From: Ficedula albicollis
Lineage: Eukaryota > Chordata > Aves > Passeriformes > Muscicapidae
Length of the DNA: 64,000 nucleotides
NCBI RefSeq assembly: GCF_000247815.1
Contig: NC_021677.1
Span: 2,998,041-3,062,040, forward strand
Direction of reading: 5' to 3'
Shown: positions 24,201 to 37,710 of the stretch, one piece after another
Numbering within the stretch: the stretch's first letter is position 1
How the letters are laid out: the number at the start of each line of letters is the position of its first letter
Made by a program: the position numbers and the translations under genes
Notes under the pieces: model-generated
Seen by the model: only the letters and a program-made list of their open reading frames with translations
What the model was told of the DNA's origin: nothing
Database searches by the model: none

Positions 24201-25595
24201 AAAATAGTTTGTTTCTGCCAAATTATGCCTTATTAAGGTTCAGTATCTGCTTTTATTTTATTATAACTCTGATCTCTGTTGTTAATAGGGAGAGCTTGGT
24301 GCTGTATTTCAGGAAGGAGAAAGAAGAGTTCAATTCCATGTGATCCAAAGCAAAACCTATGACTTTGCCAGGAAGCTGAAAAAGGAGGGAGTGGTAGCTG
24401 TAATAGCAGCTGTAATTTTCAGAAACATCTTGCCTGTATCCTGGAATTTTTCCTGTTATGTCCTACTGTGGAAGACTAGCACACCCTTCTTTTGCACATC
24501 CAGTGCAATCTTGTTTTTTCCTGGTCTCTGGGGGAGTTATCTCACCATATAAACAGAAACAAGAGGAAGAGGAAAAAGACACTAAGAGACAAGCTGAAGG
24601 AAAATAAAAAAAAGGAAAAGAATTACCAGTAGCAAATGCAAGAAGGGTATTTTCTCTGTAGAGAAACTGGAGAGTTTTTCCAGTTGTATGTCTTGGTTTC
24701 ATAAGGACTACAAATGAGACACAGAATATGTTTTTAAGCATCCAGCCACAGAGTGGATCTGTGCTTCTTCCCTCTATTGAAACCTATCCAAGCCCTCTGG
24801 AAAAGGATAACTGTGTGAAGAATGATGAATATATCGCATATTTTAAATACACCCTATATAATGAAATTGCTTTTTAATAGAGATGCAGAATAATTTACAT
24901 CATGAATACTTCTCAATCTTGGCACTGTTTTTATCAGAGACCCTGATCTCCAGTCCTGGGTGAACACTGGTCTTAATTCCTGTGTAGCTAAGCTGGAGTG
25001 CAACTTTTTAGGAACAGTTCCTTTCATCCTTTCATTTGGGGCCCTTCCTTTGACTCGAGTTCCTCTGAAGCAGTTTGAGAGAAAAAGCAGGACAAACTCT
25101 GTGTGGTTGTGACCATGCTGAAGAGCTGCTGCCTGTAAGTTGCATTTTCCTTCTTCTCTAAGCTGAATCTGCCAGAACTGCTTCTCCTGGACACTTCTCT
25201 CTCCTTGGGAATGGGGTGTGCCTGCTCAAAAAGGCAAAATTCTTCTTTTTGACAACAGGAAGTAATCTGCCAGAGCTCATAGTGCTCCCTCTCACCCCAC
25301 CAGCCTCTCTTATTGAGCAGTGCTCTGCGTCAGGTCTGCCCTGGGTTCTCTGGCTTGTGTTATTGGTGTTTCTCTGACACCTCAGGCAACTCCAGGAACA
25401 TCTCTTTTCATCCCCAGGGTATTTTATATCTACACCTAGAACCATGAGATTGTCAAGCAAGTTTTTTTTTACTGAGACTAGATCTCGTTTGCCAACATTC
25501 TAAACTGTCTTTATTGCATTTGGGCCAAGTAGGATCAGAGTTAACAATGATTTCCTGGTTTACTTTTGCACCTGGGCATCCAGGGGACAGGCTTG
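21244..25595. other. Unique sequence, nothing recognised
   Basis: Only short ORFs, the longest about 100 residues (22243-22548 +, 25158-25460 -), without consistent splice context. No repeat family is recognised. Confidence 0.45.
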
Positions 25596-25599
25596 AGGG

Positions 25600-25793
25600 A
25601 ATTTTATGGGTGTGAAGAAAAACTTCTCCACCAAAAGGGGCACTGGAAAAGGCTGCCCAGGGAGTGGAGCCACAATTCCTGGATGCATTTAAAAGACATG
25701 TGGATGGGGACATGGTTTAGTGCTGGTCTTGGCAGTGATGGTTGGACTCAATGGCCTTTGAGGTTTTTGCCAGCTAAAATGATTCCATGGCTC
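25600..25793 (+). mobile_element. CR1 LINE, 5'-truncated 3' end
   Basis: The segment follows the order of the CR1 3' region: AAAAACTTCT, GGCACTGGAAAAGGCTGCCC, AGGGAGTGGAGCC, GACATGTGGATGGGGACATG, GGTTTAGTGCTGG, GATGGTTGGACTCAATGGCC, then the degenerate tail AAAATGATTCCATGG. CR1 is the dominant LINE of birds and is usually found as short 5'-truncated pieces like this, without target duplications. Divergence suggests an old copy. An ORF at 25566-25805 crosses it but is not a separate gene. Confidence 0.9.
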
Positions 25794-27058
25794 TCTATAA
25801 CCTAATTTATTCTAACTGCTTCCCTGAAAACACATCTTAAACTAAAGCATCCCAAAATGGAGCAGTGGTGTTCTTTGCTGAGTTAATTAAATGCTATTTT
25901 CTAATGTCTTTGAAACCCCAAATTTCATAAAAATACCTGTGAGCTGACTTAAAAATGGAGCAAATGGGACTTAGGTTGGCAGTCTGAGCTGCTCACTGAG
26001 AGCAGAGCTTACAAGTTTGTTGTAGTGCCATCCAGAAAGGTCAGACTCTTTTAACAAAATTTATACTCATAAATCCAGCTGCCCAGCTTGAACAGCCAAG
26101 ACATTTTATGAAAGAAAAGGTATGTTAAAATAGAGGTGATCTAAATATAGCCATTTTTTCCCTATATACTATTCATAGCAGGAACCTGGTGTGAATACTG
26201 TTTGTTCAGAAACCCTCTTACCCTTTAATAACATATTTTCACCTGCACATGGCTGCCAGTGTTGCTGTTTGCAGCCCATCACTGATTTGAACCTCTTCAT
26301 GTGCACTGTGTGTGTGGCCTCTTCAATTCCTTTTGAGCAAACCCCTGCATCATCTCCAGTCCAGGTTCAGGACCAGGGGAAGACTCAAACAACCAACTCA
26401 CAAATGGAGCTGCAATACCATGCTGGCTTTTGGGAGCAGCAGGTATCAATTTCTGGGCACGAGTTTCATGCAGTCTTCACAGAAATTACTGAACAGGGCT
26501 CCTGCTGTTAGGAAATAAAAAATGTGAGAATTAAAGCTTGCTCCAGAAGCAGACTTCTCTGAGTGCAGTTGGTGATGGGATGAGGGGAAAAAGGTGCTGG
26601 TTTTTATTAGCTATTATACAGCAGCTGTCCTGCTGCTACAATGCCATCAGGCCCCTTGCTTTTATAGAATAAAGTGAAACACAACAATTTGGGAAAAATT
26701 CTTTAGTGTGGGTTTGGATCATCGCTGAATTTGGACCACAAAAAGGTTTTGCTTCACAATAGGCTGTAAAGCTGGCAGGGAGCCATCATTTGGAACGTTT
26801 ATTTTTAATCCAGTGCAGTTATCAGCTTCAAGTGTGACTGTAAGAGGGATGAAATTATTGATGCTGCAATAAAATACGAGGATTTCTTTCCAGAAGATGT
26901 GTTTTGACACACGTTGCTGTGTGTTCTGACACTAAGTGATGAGTTGAAAGCACTGTTGGGCATGAAGCAGCAAGGCAGAGTGAAGAAAGAAAAAACTTTT
27001 CAGTGGAATAATCTGTTATCAGAACAGCTAACACTAAGGAGGCCTGCCTTTTCTCACT
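25794..27058. other. Unique sequence, nothing recognised
   Basis: A 106-residue + frame at 26191-26511 has no recognisable domain or splice support. No repeats are visible. Confidence 0.45.
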
Positions 27059-27277
<219 letters not shown>

Positions 27278-28256
27278 AAGTGAAAAAAATAACCACAAGT
27301 TCAAATATTGTCAAACTTTCTTCTAAAACCACAGACTGCTTTGTCTCTTTTAGCTCTTGAGTTTTAAGGGATCTTTCTCAGGTTTGGATCCAAGGTGAGT
27401 GTTAAAAACAAGCAGCAAATAGAAAGCATGTTTTAAATCCTTGTTTTCTGTAGAACATCATATCTTCCTCGCTGTGTCTGTAATGTCAAGCTCTGCAGTA
27501 AAATCTGGCACCATTTGGAAGCCAATCCTGCTTCCATTGGAGCTCAAGAAAAATGTCTTCCTTGGAGGAAATGAAACATGATCTTTTCATAGAGTATTTA
27601 ATTTTCATATTAAACTTGGAGCTTTCTCTTTTCATTCTTCATTAGCTATCATTTTCAGCTGGGCTCAGAAATTGCATGAGCTGAAGAAACCATATGTTTG
27701 GGATTATATTTTAGTAAAACTTTTCTGATTTGTTAAAACCTCTTTGAACTAGGTTTCTGGCATGTTCCTCTGTAAATATTTGAAATGAGATATTTTTGTG
27801 CCAAAGAACTCAGGGAATTCAGTTTACTGTGGAATATGTGAAATGTCTCTTGAATAATTTATCATAAAGCAACCTAATTAGGGTTTTATTAAGCTTTAAT
27901 TTGATGCTTTAAAACTAAACAGCAGGAATGGTGCAGTAAAATGCTTTTAATTCCATATGTAGTGGATTGTATATCTGCTACCCTATGTGCCCATACCTTG
28001 CAGGGGCAGCTCAAGGGCTGACAGAGGATTAATTCAGTAAGTTTGTAAGACAGTGGGGTTTTTTTTGAGTTCTTCTCTGTAATTTCAGCTCAACTTGAAA
28101 ATCTCTGTGGGGCATTGCCATGCAGAGTGCACACACAAAAAGAGGCTTTCAGAGGGGGGAGTATCCACACCCACAAAAAAAGAAAGATTCTGCAGTAAAC
28201 TGGAACTATTTGAAGCATTTACGGAGAGGTGTGTGCTTTAAATAAGAAAAAGCCAC
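27278..28256. other. Unique sequence, nothing recognised
   Basis: AT-rich, without visible repeats or exon-like segments. Confidence 0.45.
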
Positions 28257-28278
28257 TTTTTTTTTTTTTTTTTTTTTT
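28257..28278. repeat. Poly-T tract, 22 bases
   Basis: T run just upstream of the 239-bp tandem duplication. Confidence 0.95.
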
Positions 28279-28289
28279 AGTCCACAACC

Positions 28290-28757
28290 TTTAAAGGCAT
28301 CTTCACCACTCTAAGAAATGCTGCTTTCCCAAGAACCACCCACCAGACATGCACAGAATTGATGTAGTCAGGGGGAATGGGATGCAAATGACAGAGGCAG
28401 AGCTCCAGGATCCCTGTGCCCACCTGGGATGTGGTGTGGGAAGTGTCCCCATCACCTGAGAGGTGTTCCCCACAGGAACTGTAGGAGATTTTAACTTGCA
28501 GGATGCTTCACAATCAGAGCAGGTATTTTTTAAAGGCATCTTCACCACTCTAAGAAATGCTGCTTTCCCAAGAACCACCCACCAGACATGCACAGAATTG
28601 ATGTAGTCAGGGGGAATGGGATGCAAATGACAGAGGCAGAGCTCCAGGATCCCTGTGCCCACCTGGGATGTGGTGTGGGAAGTGTCCCCATCACCTGAGA
28701 GGTGTTCCCCACAGGAGATTTTAACTCGCAGGATGCTTCACAATCAGAGCAGGTATT
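28290..28757. repeat. Tandem duplication, 239-bp unit, two copies
   Basis: TTTAAAGGCATCTTCACCAC begins at 28290 and 28529, and the copies end at CAGGTATT (28757 for the second). The second copy lacks nine bases (AACTGTAGG) and has TTAACTCGC where the first has TTAACTTGC. Otherwise they look identical, so the event is recent. The duplicated - strand ORFs (28303-28662, 28542-28799) reflect this repeat. Confidence 0.97.
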
Positions 28758-30397
28758 CAAATATAAAGATTTAAAATGCAAGAATGTCTTGTCAGACATG
28801 GCTCCAGCAATTTGAGATGTGTTTGGTTATGACAGCACTGGCAGCTTCATGGAAGAACCACAAACTTTAATTAAAATTCACTTAAGGTGTTGCCTGTCTT
28901 GCCCTCCTCCATGTTTCATCAAATGCTTCTTTTATTTACATCTGGGTAGAGCAGATGTCCTTAAAATATCCTCAGATGCTTTCCTCAAAACTGCTGTTCC
29001 CAGACTCAGCTAGGAAAGTCGTGGCAAAAAAAAAAGTTATTAAAATATTTTGAATGAGTTTGAAAGCTGCTCAAAGAGAATATTTGCATGGGGCACACTC
29101 ATAACTAATTTTGAGGATATGTTTTTGAGGACAGTACTTTGCTGCAGTTTCTTATTTACAACAAATTAGACAAAACAAAAAATGCTATTCCAAATCCATG
29201 TAAAACAGGATATATAATAGTCACACCCTTTCAATTTTTCAGTTGAATAATTGGCATACTTTCAAAGGCCAGATCTGCCTTAATAGTTTGTCTGGCTTGT
29301 CTGCCCATAGGTTATCTTTATTTTTGTGGCCTCCTTCTTAATGTGTTTCTGTACAGGCTTCAAGATCTCTCTGGTCCAGCGATTCTCTTGTGGGTTGTTT
29401 TACTTAGGCAGCTGGAGGCTAAATTCAGGTTTTAAGAGAGAACCCAAAATGGTGCAAATGTGTTTTCAAAATATCTAGGTATAAGCATGTTGTCTAGAAA
29501 AAGAAAGATGCCTATTTCTCACATTTACTGTTTCAGTGTTTTAATAGATAAATCAGTGACTAGAGAAATCAGTTAATCAGTTACATTTTTATTCCTGTAA
29601 GAGAACAAAAAAAAGAAAAAGGTTCAGAAAAATACAGCCAGCAGTAAGAGACAGCTGATTTAAAAATAAATAAATAAAGTCAAGCATGCCTACCTGTTGG
29701 TTTTGTGAAAGCTAAGAACAAATACTACAAATTCAGGCAGCTCAGGCAGTTGGAACAATCCTCTGAATCTTTAAGTGCATGCATAATCTTCACAAAACCT
29801 TTGAGATTTTCCCATTAGTGGAAAAAAAAAGCCTCAGCTCCAAATTACAGCTTCTAAGAAAATGGTCTGCTGCCAGGACTTCAGTAGGGAAATAACTAGT
29901 CCTGGAATTGAAACAGATCTTTGTTTTCAACGAGCCCAAAAACCTGAACAAGCTGTGCTGATTCACTTTGAGAGGATCCACCCTTGTGACCTGAGCAGCC
30001 TCTGCCACCCCTGTGCTGTCTGCTCTCTCATCTGATGGCATGAATGCCTTCAGCTGTGCTTAAGATTTACCTGAAGCTCAAAACAGAGAGCAAATTTGTG
30101 TTCTGCTGCCAGGAGCGCTGCGCTGCTTTTAATTCTGAGTAGAGACTTCCCAGCTCAGAACAGTTATGAGACCCCCTTTTCAAACTAAATTTTCCTTTAA
30201 CAGTGAGAGAAGCTGGAGGCTGAGACCGGCTGGATCTTTGGTATGCAAAACCTTGGGGTGAGAGCAGGTGGGATGACAGGAAGGAGCTGGAATCTAAAAG
30301 AGAAGGAGCAAAATCTTGGGAGAAGCAAGGTAGGCAGAGCTGGAAGGAGATTTGCTGTCAGACTGAACCAGGTGTGCTTGTCTCACTCCCCATGTGT
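28758..30397. other. Unique sequence, nothing recognised
   Basis: No gene, LTR or LINE piece that I can support. Confidence 0.45.
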
Positions 30398-32106
30398 GCT
30401 GCCAGCATATTAAACACTCAGAATTCTGCATTTCAGAAAGAGAATATGAATTGTGTTGAGCTGCTGATTCAGAATTCTGCATTTCACAATGAGAGAATAT
30501 GAATTCTGTTGATCTTCCAATATATTAAACACTCAGAATTCTGCATTTCACAATGAGAGAATATGAATTCTGTTGATCTTCCAATATATTAAACACTCAG
30601 AATTCTGCATTTCACAATGAGAGAATATGAATTCTGTTGATCTTCCAATATATTAAACACTCAGAATTCTGCATTTCACAATGAGAGAATATGAATTCTG
30701 TTGATCTTCCAATATATTAAACACTCAGAATTCTGCATTTCACAATGAGAGAATATGAATTCTGTTGATCTTCCAATATATTAAACACTCAGAATTCTGC
30801 ATTTCACAATGAGAGAATATGAATTCTGTTGATCTTCCAATATATTAAACACTCAGAATTCTGCATTTCACAATGAGAGAATATGAATTCTGTTGATCTT
30901 CCAATATATTAAACACTCAGAATTCTGCATTTCACAATGAGAGAATATGAATTCTGTTGATCTTCCAATATATTAAACACTCAGAATTCTGCATTTCACA
31001 ATGAGAGAATATGAATTCTGTTGATCTTCCAATATATTAAACACTCAGAATTCTGCATTTCACAATGAGAGAATATCAATTATGTTGAGCTGCCAACATA
31101 TTCATCACTCAGAATTCTGCATTTCAGAAAGAGAATATGAATTGTGTTGAGCTGCTGATTCAGAATTCTGCATTTCACAATGAGAGAATATGAATTCTGT
31201 TGATCTTCCAATATATTAAACACTCAGAATTCTGCATTTCACAATGAGAGAATATGAATTCTGTTGATCTTCCAATATATTAAACACTCAGAATTCTGCA
31301 TTTCACAATGAGAGAATATGAATTCTGTTGATCTTCCAATATATTAAACACTCAGAATTCTGCATTTCACAATGAGAGAATATGAATTCTGTTGATCTTC
31401 CAATATATTAAACACTCAGAATTCTGCATTTCACAATGAGAGAATATGAATTCTGTTGATCTTCCAATATATTAAACACTCAGAATTCTGCATTTCACAA
31501 TGAGAGAATATGAATTCTGTTGATCTTCCAATATATTAAACACTCAGAATTCTGCATTTCACAATGAGAGAATATGAATTCTGTTGATCTTCCAATATAT
31601 TAAACACTCAGAATTCTGCATTTCACAATGAGAGAATATGAATTCTGTTGATCTTCCAATATATTAAACACTCAGAATTCTGCATTTCACAATGAGAGAA
31701 TATGAATTCTGTTGATCTTCCAATATATTAAACACTCAGAATTCTGCATTTCACAATGAGAGAATATGAATTCTGTTGATCTTCCAATATATTAAACACT
31801 CAGAATTCTGCATTTCACAATGAGAGAATATGAATTCTGTTGATCTTCCAATATATTAAACACTCAGAATTCTGCATTTCACAATGAGAGAATATGAATT
31901 CTGTTGATCTTCCAATATATTAAACACTCAGAATTCTGCATTTCACAATGAGAGAATATGAATTCTGTTGATCTTCCAATATATTAAACACTCAGAATTC
32001 TGCATTTCACAATGAGAGAATAAGAATTGTGCTGAGCTGCCAACATATCAAGCACTCAGAATTCTGCATTTCACAACGAGAGAATTTTAATTGTCTTGAG
32101 CCACTG
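30398..32106. repeat. 64-bp satellite array with higher-order structure
   Basis: About 26 monomers of 64 bp. The core monomer carries CAGAATTCTGCATTTCACAA, then GAATATGAATTCTGTTGATC, then TTCCAATATATTAAACACT, and most core copies look identical. Two motifs of the form GAATTCTG occur per monomer, 29 bases apart, so the unit may descend from an older repeat of about 32 bp. Divergent edge monomers with TTGAGCTGC in place of TTGATCTTC occur at the start (about 30398-30480), in the middle (about 31070-31165) and at the end (about 32025-32106). The edge pair at 30415 recurs at 31106, an offset of 691, including a shortened monomer. The array is therefore two higher-order blocks of roughly 11 and 15 monomers. 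Confidence 0.97.
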
Positions 32107-33101
32107 CCTTACAGCTTTTCTTGGCATCAGTGTTACGCAGCATAAGCAGAAAGGTGCTCAGGAGGAGATAAAGACATTCCTGACACTTGGAATTGCAAAT
32201 GGAGGAGCTTTGGGGCAGGAAAACTTGAGCTCCTGAATCATGATGGGACAAAACTTGTACCATGGGTGGGATCCTGATTAAGCTGCTCAAAATTAGCTCA
32301 TACATCTCATTCTCCTTTTTTTTTTGTATGCATTACAGGCATACTTTTAGTAGCTGCATCAGGGTATTCATTAGGAAATGCAGATTTTTTTGTTGTTTGT
32401 TTGTTTTTAGTATTCAGAATATTATTTTTATTTACAGTTCTCCAGCTCTTGTTTGCAGCTCTCAAAGCTGGATGTGTACCATTAGACCTTGAGACATTTT
32501 TTTCACCATCTTTACTCTGGAATCTGTCATTTTGAATTCTCATTTGCATGGAAAGACAGGAAAGAAAACACAGTTTAAAGTTTTTTTCCTACCAAATGAT
32601 TCAAGGATAAAATATACTTCAACACCTAAGAGAATATAAACTTGGATTTAAAGAACTTTGACAGTTTTTTCCACAGTTTTGGGGGCACAGGAAATATTAG
32701 AAATTTGAAGGAAGGTCTAGTATTCAGTGACAAGCAGATGCTCAGGAGGTTCTGGGAATAATGTCCCTGTGTACACTATGAAAGCCTTTGCAATATTGAA
32801 ATTTCTCAGTCTAACTCAGGAGAATGAACTTTTACACAGATTTCTGTGCCTGATTTTCCATAAGACATTTTATACAGTTTATCTTTTTAGACAATTTATC
32901 ATCCTAGGTGTTGCTCCCTTCTAATCTTGCCTACAAAGAAAATCCAGACAGTACCTTATCTTAATACTATCTGGCTATGCATGAAAACTATTTCTTATAA
33001 TTCAAATATGTTTGAATATCAGTACTCATTGTAAGTGCAGCTTTCAGTTCTCTTTTAAAAGCAGATTTTAAAATTTAATTTAATTTTTTTGTTGTCTTTA
33101 G
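32107..33101. other. Unique sequence upstream of candidate exon C
   Basis: No repeat family is recognised. The pyrimidine-rich end (33080-33101) serves as the possible acceptor tract for 33102. Confidence 0.4.
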
Positions 33102-33192
33102 TCAGCCCACTTTGACATTAGAGCTGACAAGGAAGATGCAGCAAAGATCAGCCAAGGAGGACACCAGAATAAGAAGTTCTTTGCCTGTGCAA
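33102..33192 (+). CDS. Candidate internal exon C of an unidentified spliced gene
   Basis: Seen: a strong pyrimidine tract and GTCTTTAG end at 33101, and the segment closes at GTGCAA|GTATTT, a weak donor. One base carried in plus thirty codons are open, reading QPTLTLELTRKMQQRSAK and then IRSSLPVQ, charged and protein-like. The phase (2 to 0) fits candidate exon B, but the intron would be 26 kb and contain two LTRs, a CR1 and a satellite, which is possible for a vertebrate intron. Another frame is also open. Product not recognised. Confidence 0.27.
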
Positions 33193-33876
33193 GTATTTTT
33201 TTTTCCCCTCTGCTGACACGCTTTGTCTCAAGTTTTTTTTTTCCCAGATAGGGCATAAGTTCTCTTTCCTGGAAACACTTGGAGTTTTAAAAAAGCAGAA
33301 GTGTGTTCTGAAGCTTTCCTCTCAGTGGAGTATGCAATGTGATAACACAAAGATCTCGCTCCTCTTCCCATCTGTTTAGTGTCACAAAACTTGTGGGAAC
33401 ATAATATCTCTGAGGCCATATCCCTCTGTCAAAGTTTGTTAAAATTGAGGAATGTGTTCCAAAGCTATTGGAGGAGATGAACAGTGTGAAGTTATAAACC
33501 AGATTTCCTTAGGATCAAGGGGAAAAAAAATAAAAAAAATCAATGTTCCATATCTCTGTGGCAAAAAAAGGAATTTTGCATCATTAAAAAAATTCTCTGC
33601 AAGGTTTGGAGTATCTGTGAATTATGTTAATGCTGGGTTTGTCTTCCTGGCCTTTTGTTTAGGTGGAACAATGTAATATTTGCTACCTGGGCTTCAGGAG
33701 CTGCTCTTGAGACATTCTGGGTGATCCATTCCTGTTACATCATCAGCATTTGGGGGAAAAAAGGAAACATTGAACAGTAGTCTCAATTTCCTAGTGTCTG
33801 ATGGCTGAACTGGAGATGCCACCACAAGCACTTAATGAGGAAAAAAAATACTGTTTATTTTGTTTTTCTTTTCCAG

Positions 33877-33990
33877 GTAAAATATTACAGCAGTCACAGG
33901 GGGGAACCAAAACATGCAAAATATGAAGTCACTCTATTCATTGCTTTTGCCTCTCTGTTTAGTAATTATGGATTTTGCTTTCAAATTTAA
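33877..33990 (+). CDS. Candidate terminal exon D with stop codon
   Basis: Seen: the strong acceptor TTTTTCTTTTCCAG ends at 33876. In phase 0, which is what candidate exon C delivers, there are 37 codons (beginning VKYYSSHRGEPKHAKYE) and then TAA at 33988-33990. Inferred: it could be the last coding exon. The second half is T-rich and reads as hydrophobic residues by composition, so the frame may be accidental. I see no convincing polyadenylation signal nearby that I would rely on. Confidence 0.2.
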   Translation, partial: VKYYSSHRGEPKHAKYEVTLFIAFASLFSNYGFCFQI

Positions 33991-34228
33991 CATTTTAAAA
34001 TCTTCGCTCTGAAGAAACGGTTGCACCATGAGAATGGTTAGCTGCTGGGGAAAATTAATAAATGAAGGCAGCTTAAGAAATGTCAAACACAATTTCTATC
34101 TTCCACAATTTTGGTTTGGCTTGGTGCTGCTGTGTCTCAGTTTAACTAATTTTGTGGTGATTGTATCTTTTCTCCATTAAATGGCTGCCTTCTCCTTCTT
34201 ATTGTCTTTTTACAATTCAGTGTTGGTG

Positions 34229-34311
34229 GTTTTTTGTTTTTTTTTTTTTTTGAGCTACCAGGGAATTCGTGGTTTTTTTTTTTTTTTTTTTTTTGAGCTA
34301 CCAGGGAATTC
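34229..34311. repeat. Tandem duplication, 43-bp unit with poly-T
   Basis: A T run followed by TGAGCTACCAGGGAATTC occurs at 34251 and again at 34294. The two T runs differ in length and the first is interrupted by a G. Confidence 0.92.
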
Positions 34312-37300
34312 TTCACACACCTGAATTAGTGCTGAAGTCACTCAGATGATGTAACTCATGAAACTGGGAGAATGAATATTATATATAATATAATGGAACC
34401 CCTCACTTGGTTTTACACTGCTGGATGTGATCCATTGCAGGAGTGCAAATGGTTTGCCAGATGCAGTTTTCCTGCTCCTACTAAAGAAACAATTGCTTTT
34501 TAACAATGCAAATGAAGATCATCAGCATAATGATAGCTCTCTCAGCATTTGAAAAATTACGTGTGTTTGACTTTTTAAAATTATAATGGAAGTATTAGTA
34601 GACCTTAATAACACTAAATAACAATTCTTTCTGTACTTCCAGCCAAAAAAACCTCCAATATTTTATAGATTTTTTTTTTCTCCTGGGTTCTAAATCCCCT
34701 AAAGATAATAATTTAAAAGGAACATGTGAAATTGTGTGCATTAAATGATTTTTGCCTCTTTGTGTGAAAGATGGCTAAGTAATCTTGGCAATTGTTTTGG
34801 AACTTGAATTTTGTGAATTGCTGTGGCTCAGTGTCAGCCATCATACATACAAAGGTTCAGTTTTGGAAAATATTTCACTGTAAGGTGCTTTTCCTTTCAG
34901 AAAACCACTGAGGACACATATAATGCATTTTAAATTGATTGCTGCATCTTCCCAATATCTCTGGACTGAGGGCTGATGGCCAGGACATTTTGGTTTATCA
35001 TATTTCATACACCCAAGGGACAAATCCTCTTCAAGAGCTATGCACACCTTGGTGTAATTAAAGAACAAATACTAGAAGAATATTAAAGAGCAGAACTCCA
35101 AAACCACACGCTAAAGCCAGAGGTTCCTGAGGTGCATTTAAGGATATTTTTGTGCAGCAGCCACTGATGCAAACAGCCTGATATATTTATTTAAAAATAT
35201 AACTGTGTTAGTCATTTCCTTGGGTATTATCTGTGGATTGTGCTTTCTCAGCTTAGAAAGATGCTTATGCTGCTTCTATTTGCACTGCAGCAGAAAATGC
35301 TTTTGTGTAATAAACTTTTTCTCTCCTTTGAGGCACTGCAATGTTTCAGCTTTTTTTTTTTTTTTTTTTTAAGGGTGCAAGCAGAAATAAATGTTTGTCT
35401 TTTCAAATGGCTGATGTTGGTTATTCCACGGGATACAGGTTTTGGGGAGCTGCCTGCTCCAGTGTGGATACAGGGGGAGCTTCCAGCAGCCCCCTCTGCT
35501 ACCAAAACCTTGCCATGCAAACCCAAAACAGATTTCCAGAACAGAATTCCCAGCTTTCAGCAGCTCTTTCTCCAAAATCTTTCAGTCCTTGCTCAAAAAG
35601 AAATATAGAAAAGTGTAAGAGATCACACATCTTGGGTTAGCTCCACTTCTTTGGAACACACCATCAAACTCTGAATTTTTGAAGTTCTCTGCCCTTGGTG
35701 ACCTAGCAATAGATTCAGGATTTGTCATATTTTTAACCCATTAACAAAAGGCATTTCCCCTGTAGTATTAGATTGTGTTGGCTCCAGTGAGCTCACCTCA
35801 TTAGAGTGTTTGCATATTCTCTGATAAGGAGAATTTCCCTGTGCCCATCCTTTCTCCTCCTTATTTATCACCTGCAGTCTGTGACTTTTCCAGCCACTGA
35901 CCAGAGCTAGCAGAGGTTTGGGGTTTTGTTGCAGTGCTGGAGCTGCAGCAGCACTCAGCTGCTGCAGTCAGTGATTTATCTGAGCAGGTGCTGCCAATTT
36001 CTCTGTTGTTTCCACCTGCAAACAATTGGAAATCAATGGCATGTCTCGACCCTTTTTGTGGATAACACTGATCGTCTTGTCTGTGAAGCTGCTTTTGTTC
36101 CTCTCTTGGAGGAGCCAGAAGGGCCATTCTGTCTCAGATGTTTGGGTTTGGATCTTTTGAGGCATTTTAGATCCAATCTTCCAGTGTTTGAGGACCCATT
36201 TTTATGAAATATTATTTTTTTTCCCATAACTTTTTCATTATAAGTAGCAGAGCACCCCAAAAACTAACCTAGAACACCTTTTCTTCTCCTCTTGGAGAAC
36301 TGATTTGCACCAAGACTGCAGTACTGACTGTTTAACCTGAAATTAGTCACAAAGTTCTTATGAGCATTGGAAAAACATCTTTCTCATGTTTTTGTCAAGC
36401 TCAGTAGTCCTCAGTGCAGTCTGGGCTAACTCATGTAGGGGGAGAATAGCAAAGAAAATGCTCCAACATAGCAGCTGCTCCTGAATTAGCTTGTCAGGAC
36501 CTGGGTACCAAAAAAAGGGAACCTCTGCCCGCAGCTGTACAGAGAAGCCGCCCTGAAATCATCTGCAGTTGTAGAAAGTTTCACAGATTTACCCATTCTG
36601 CATGAAAATCAGTTAAAAAGGGGCAAAAAGGACTGTAAGTGCATGTAGGAGTGAAAGCAAATTTATGGTGGAGTGTGGGGAGGAAAAAGAGTCATGAATA
36701 AAAATATATATTTATGATTTCCACGTACATTTCAGATCAGGAGAGTCAGCAGAGCTTTGTGTGGCCTGGGTTGCCTAAGCAGCTCTCCATGAGTAAAAAT
36801 CTGGTGGATGTGGATGGATTGATGGGAGCGTGCTGCTTGGCACACTGCAAGGTCCACAGAGCCAGTGAGATTGCAGCAGCTGACAAATTGAGACAAGGCT
36901 GCTGCTGCCTGCCTTAAAATGGCAAAAAAAAAAACCCCCAAAACCAAAGCAGTGGGCGGGTTCTCTGTTGTACAGGGTGGGCGTTCAGGGAAAGGGCTGG
37001 CTCTGGAATTGTGCTGATGGCTGGGGCTGCATTCCACGAGGGAAGATGGAGTGTGCTCAGCCAGCTGTTCAAACCTTGGCTGGGTGAGAAATGTTGCTCA
37101 GGGCTCAGTAAACTGTAAAGTGGATGCTGCCATCCATTTTCAATGCCACAAATGTTACCTCAGTTAGTTTAAAGATGTGCTACACTGATCTGTATTTCAT
37201 CTTCCCTCCCCCCCCAACTTGCTTCAGCTAGTTTTAGTTTTTCAATTATTCCCCTCAGATTTTTGTGGCAAATGAGAGACTTTTAATACTATGCATTATT

Positions 37301-37689
37301 TTAGTTTTTTAGGGTAGCTAATATTGATTTTAGCCTTAGAAAGCAGAACCAGGTCTGCTGGAGGAATATTCTACAAAGATAGTCTTTCAAAGTGATTTAT
37401 GTTGAAGAAATCAGGGCCCATGAAACAAGAAGATGCCAGCAAAATCCCAGGCAGTGAATTCAACTGCAATGTGATTGTTGTCTTTGCAACATGACACTGT
37501 GGAGATCAAAAGCAGCAGGGGGTTCAAAAGGGATTAAGTTAATTAATTAGGGAAGAGATTGCTAAATTCTGAGTTCTGGGGAGCAGACTTTGTTACCATT
37601 TCTGTCTGTGGATGGTTCTACAACCAGAGAAACTGAACACAATCTCTTGGACCTTCCTGAGAATGTGGTTAGACTGCTTTGGACTTTGC

Positions 37690-37710
37690 AAAAAAAAAAA
37701 AAAAAAAAAA
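37690..37710. repeat. Poly-A tract, 21 bases
   Basis: A run after GGACTTTGC; no adjacent retrocopy or polyadenylation signal is recognised. Confidence 0.95.

Noticed and set aside
30398..32106. CRISPR-like array
   Set aside because: Monomers are directly head-to-tail with no unique spacers; it is a satellite in vertebrate DNA.
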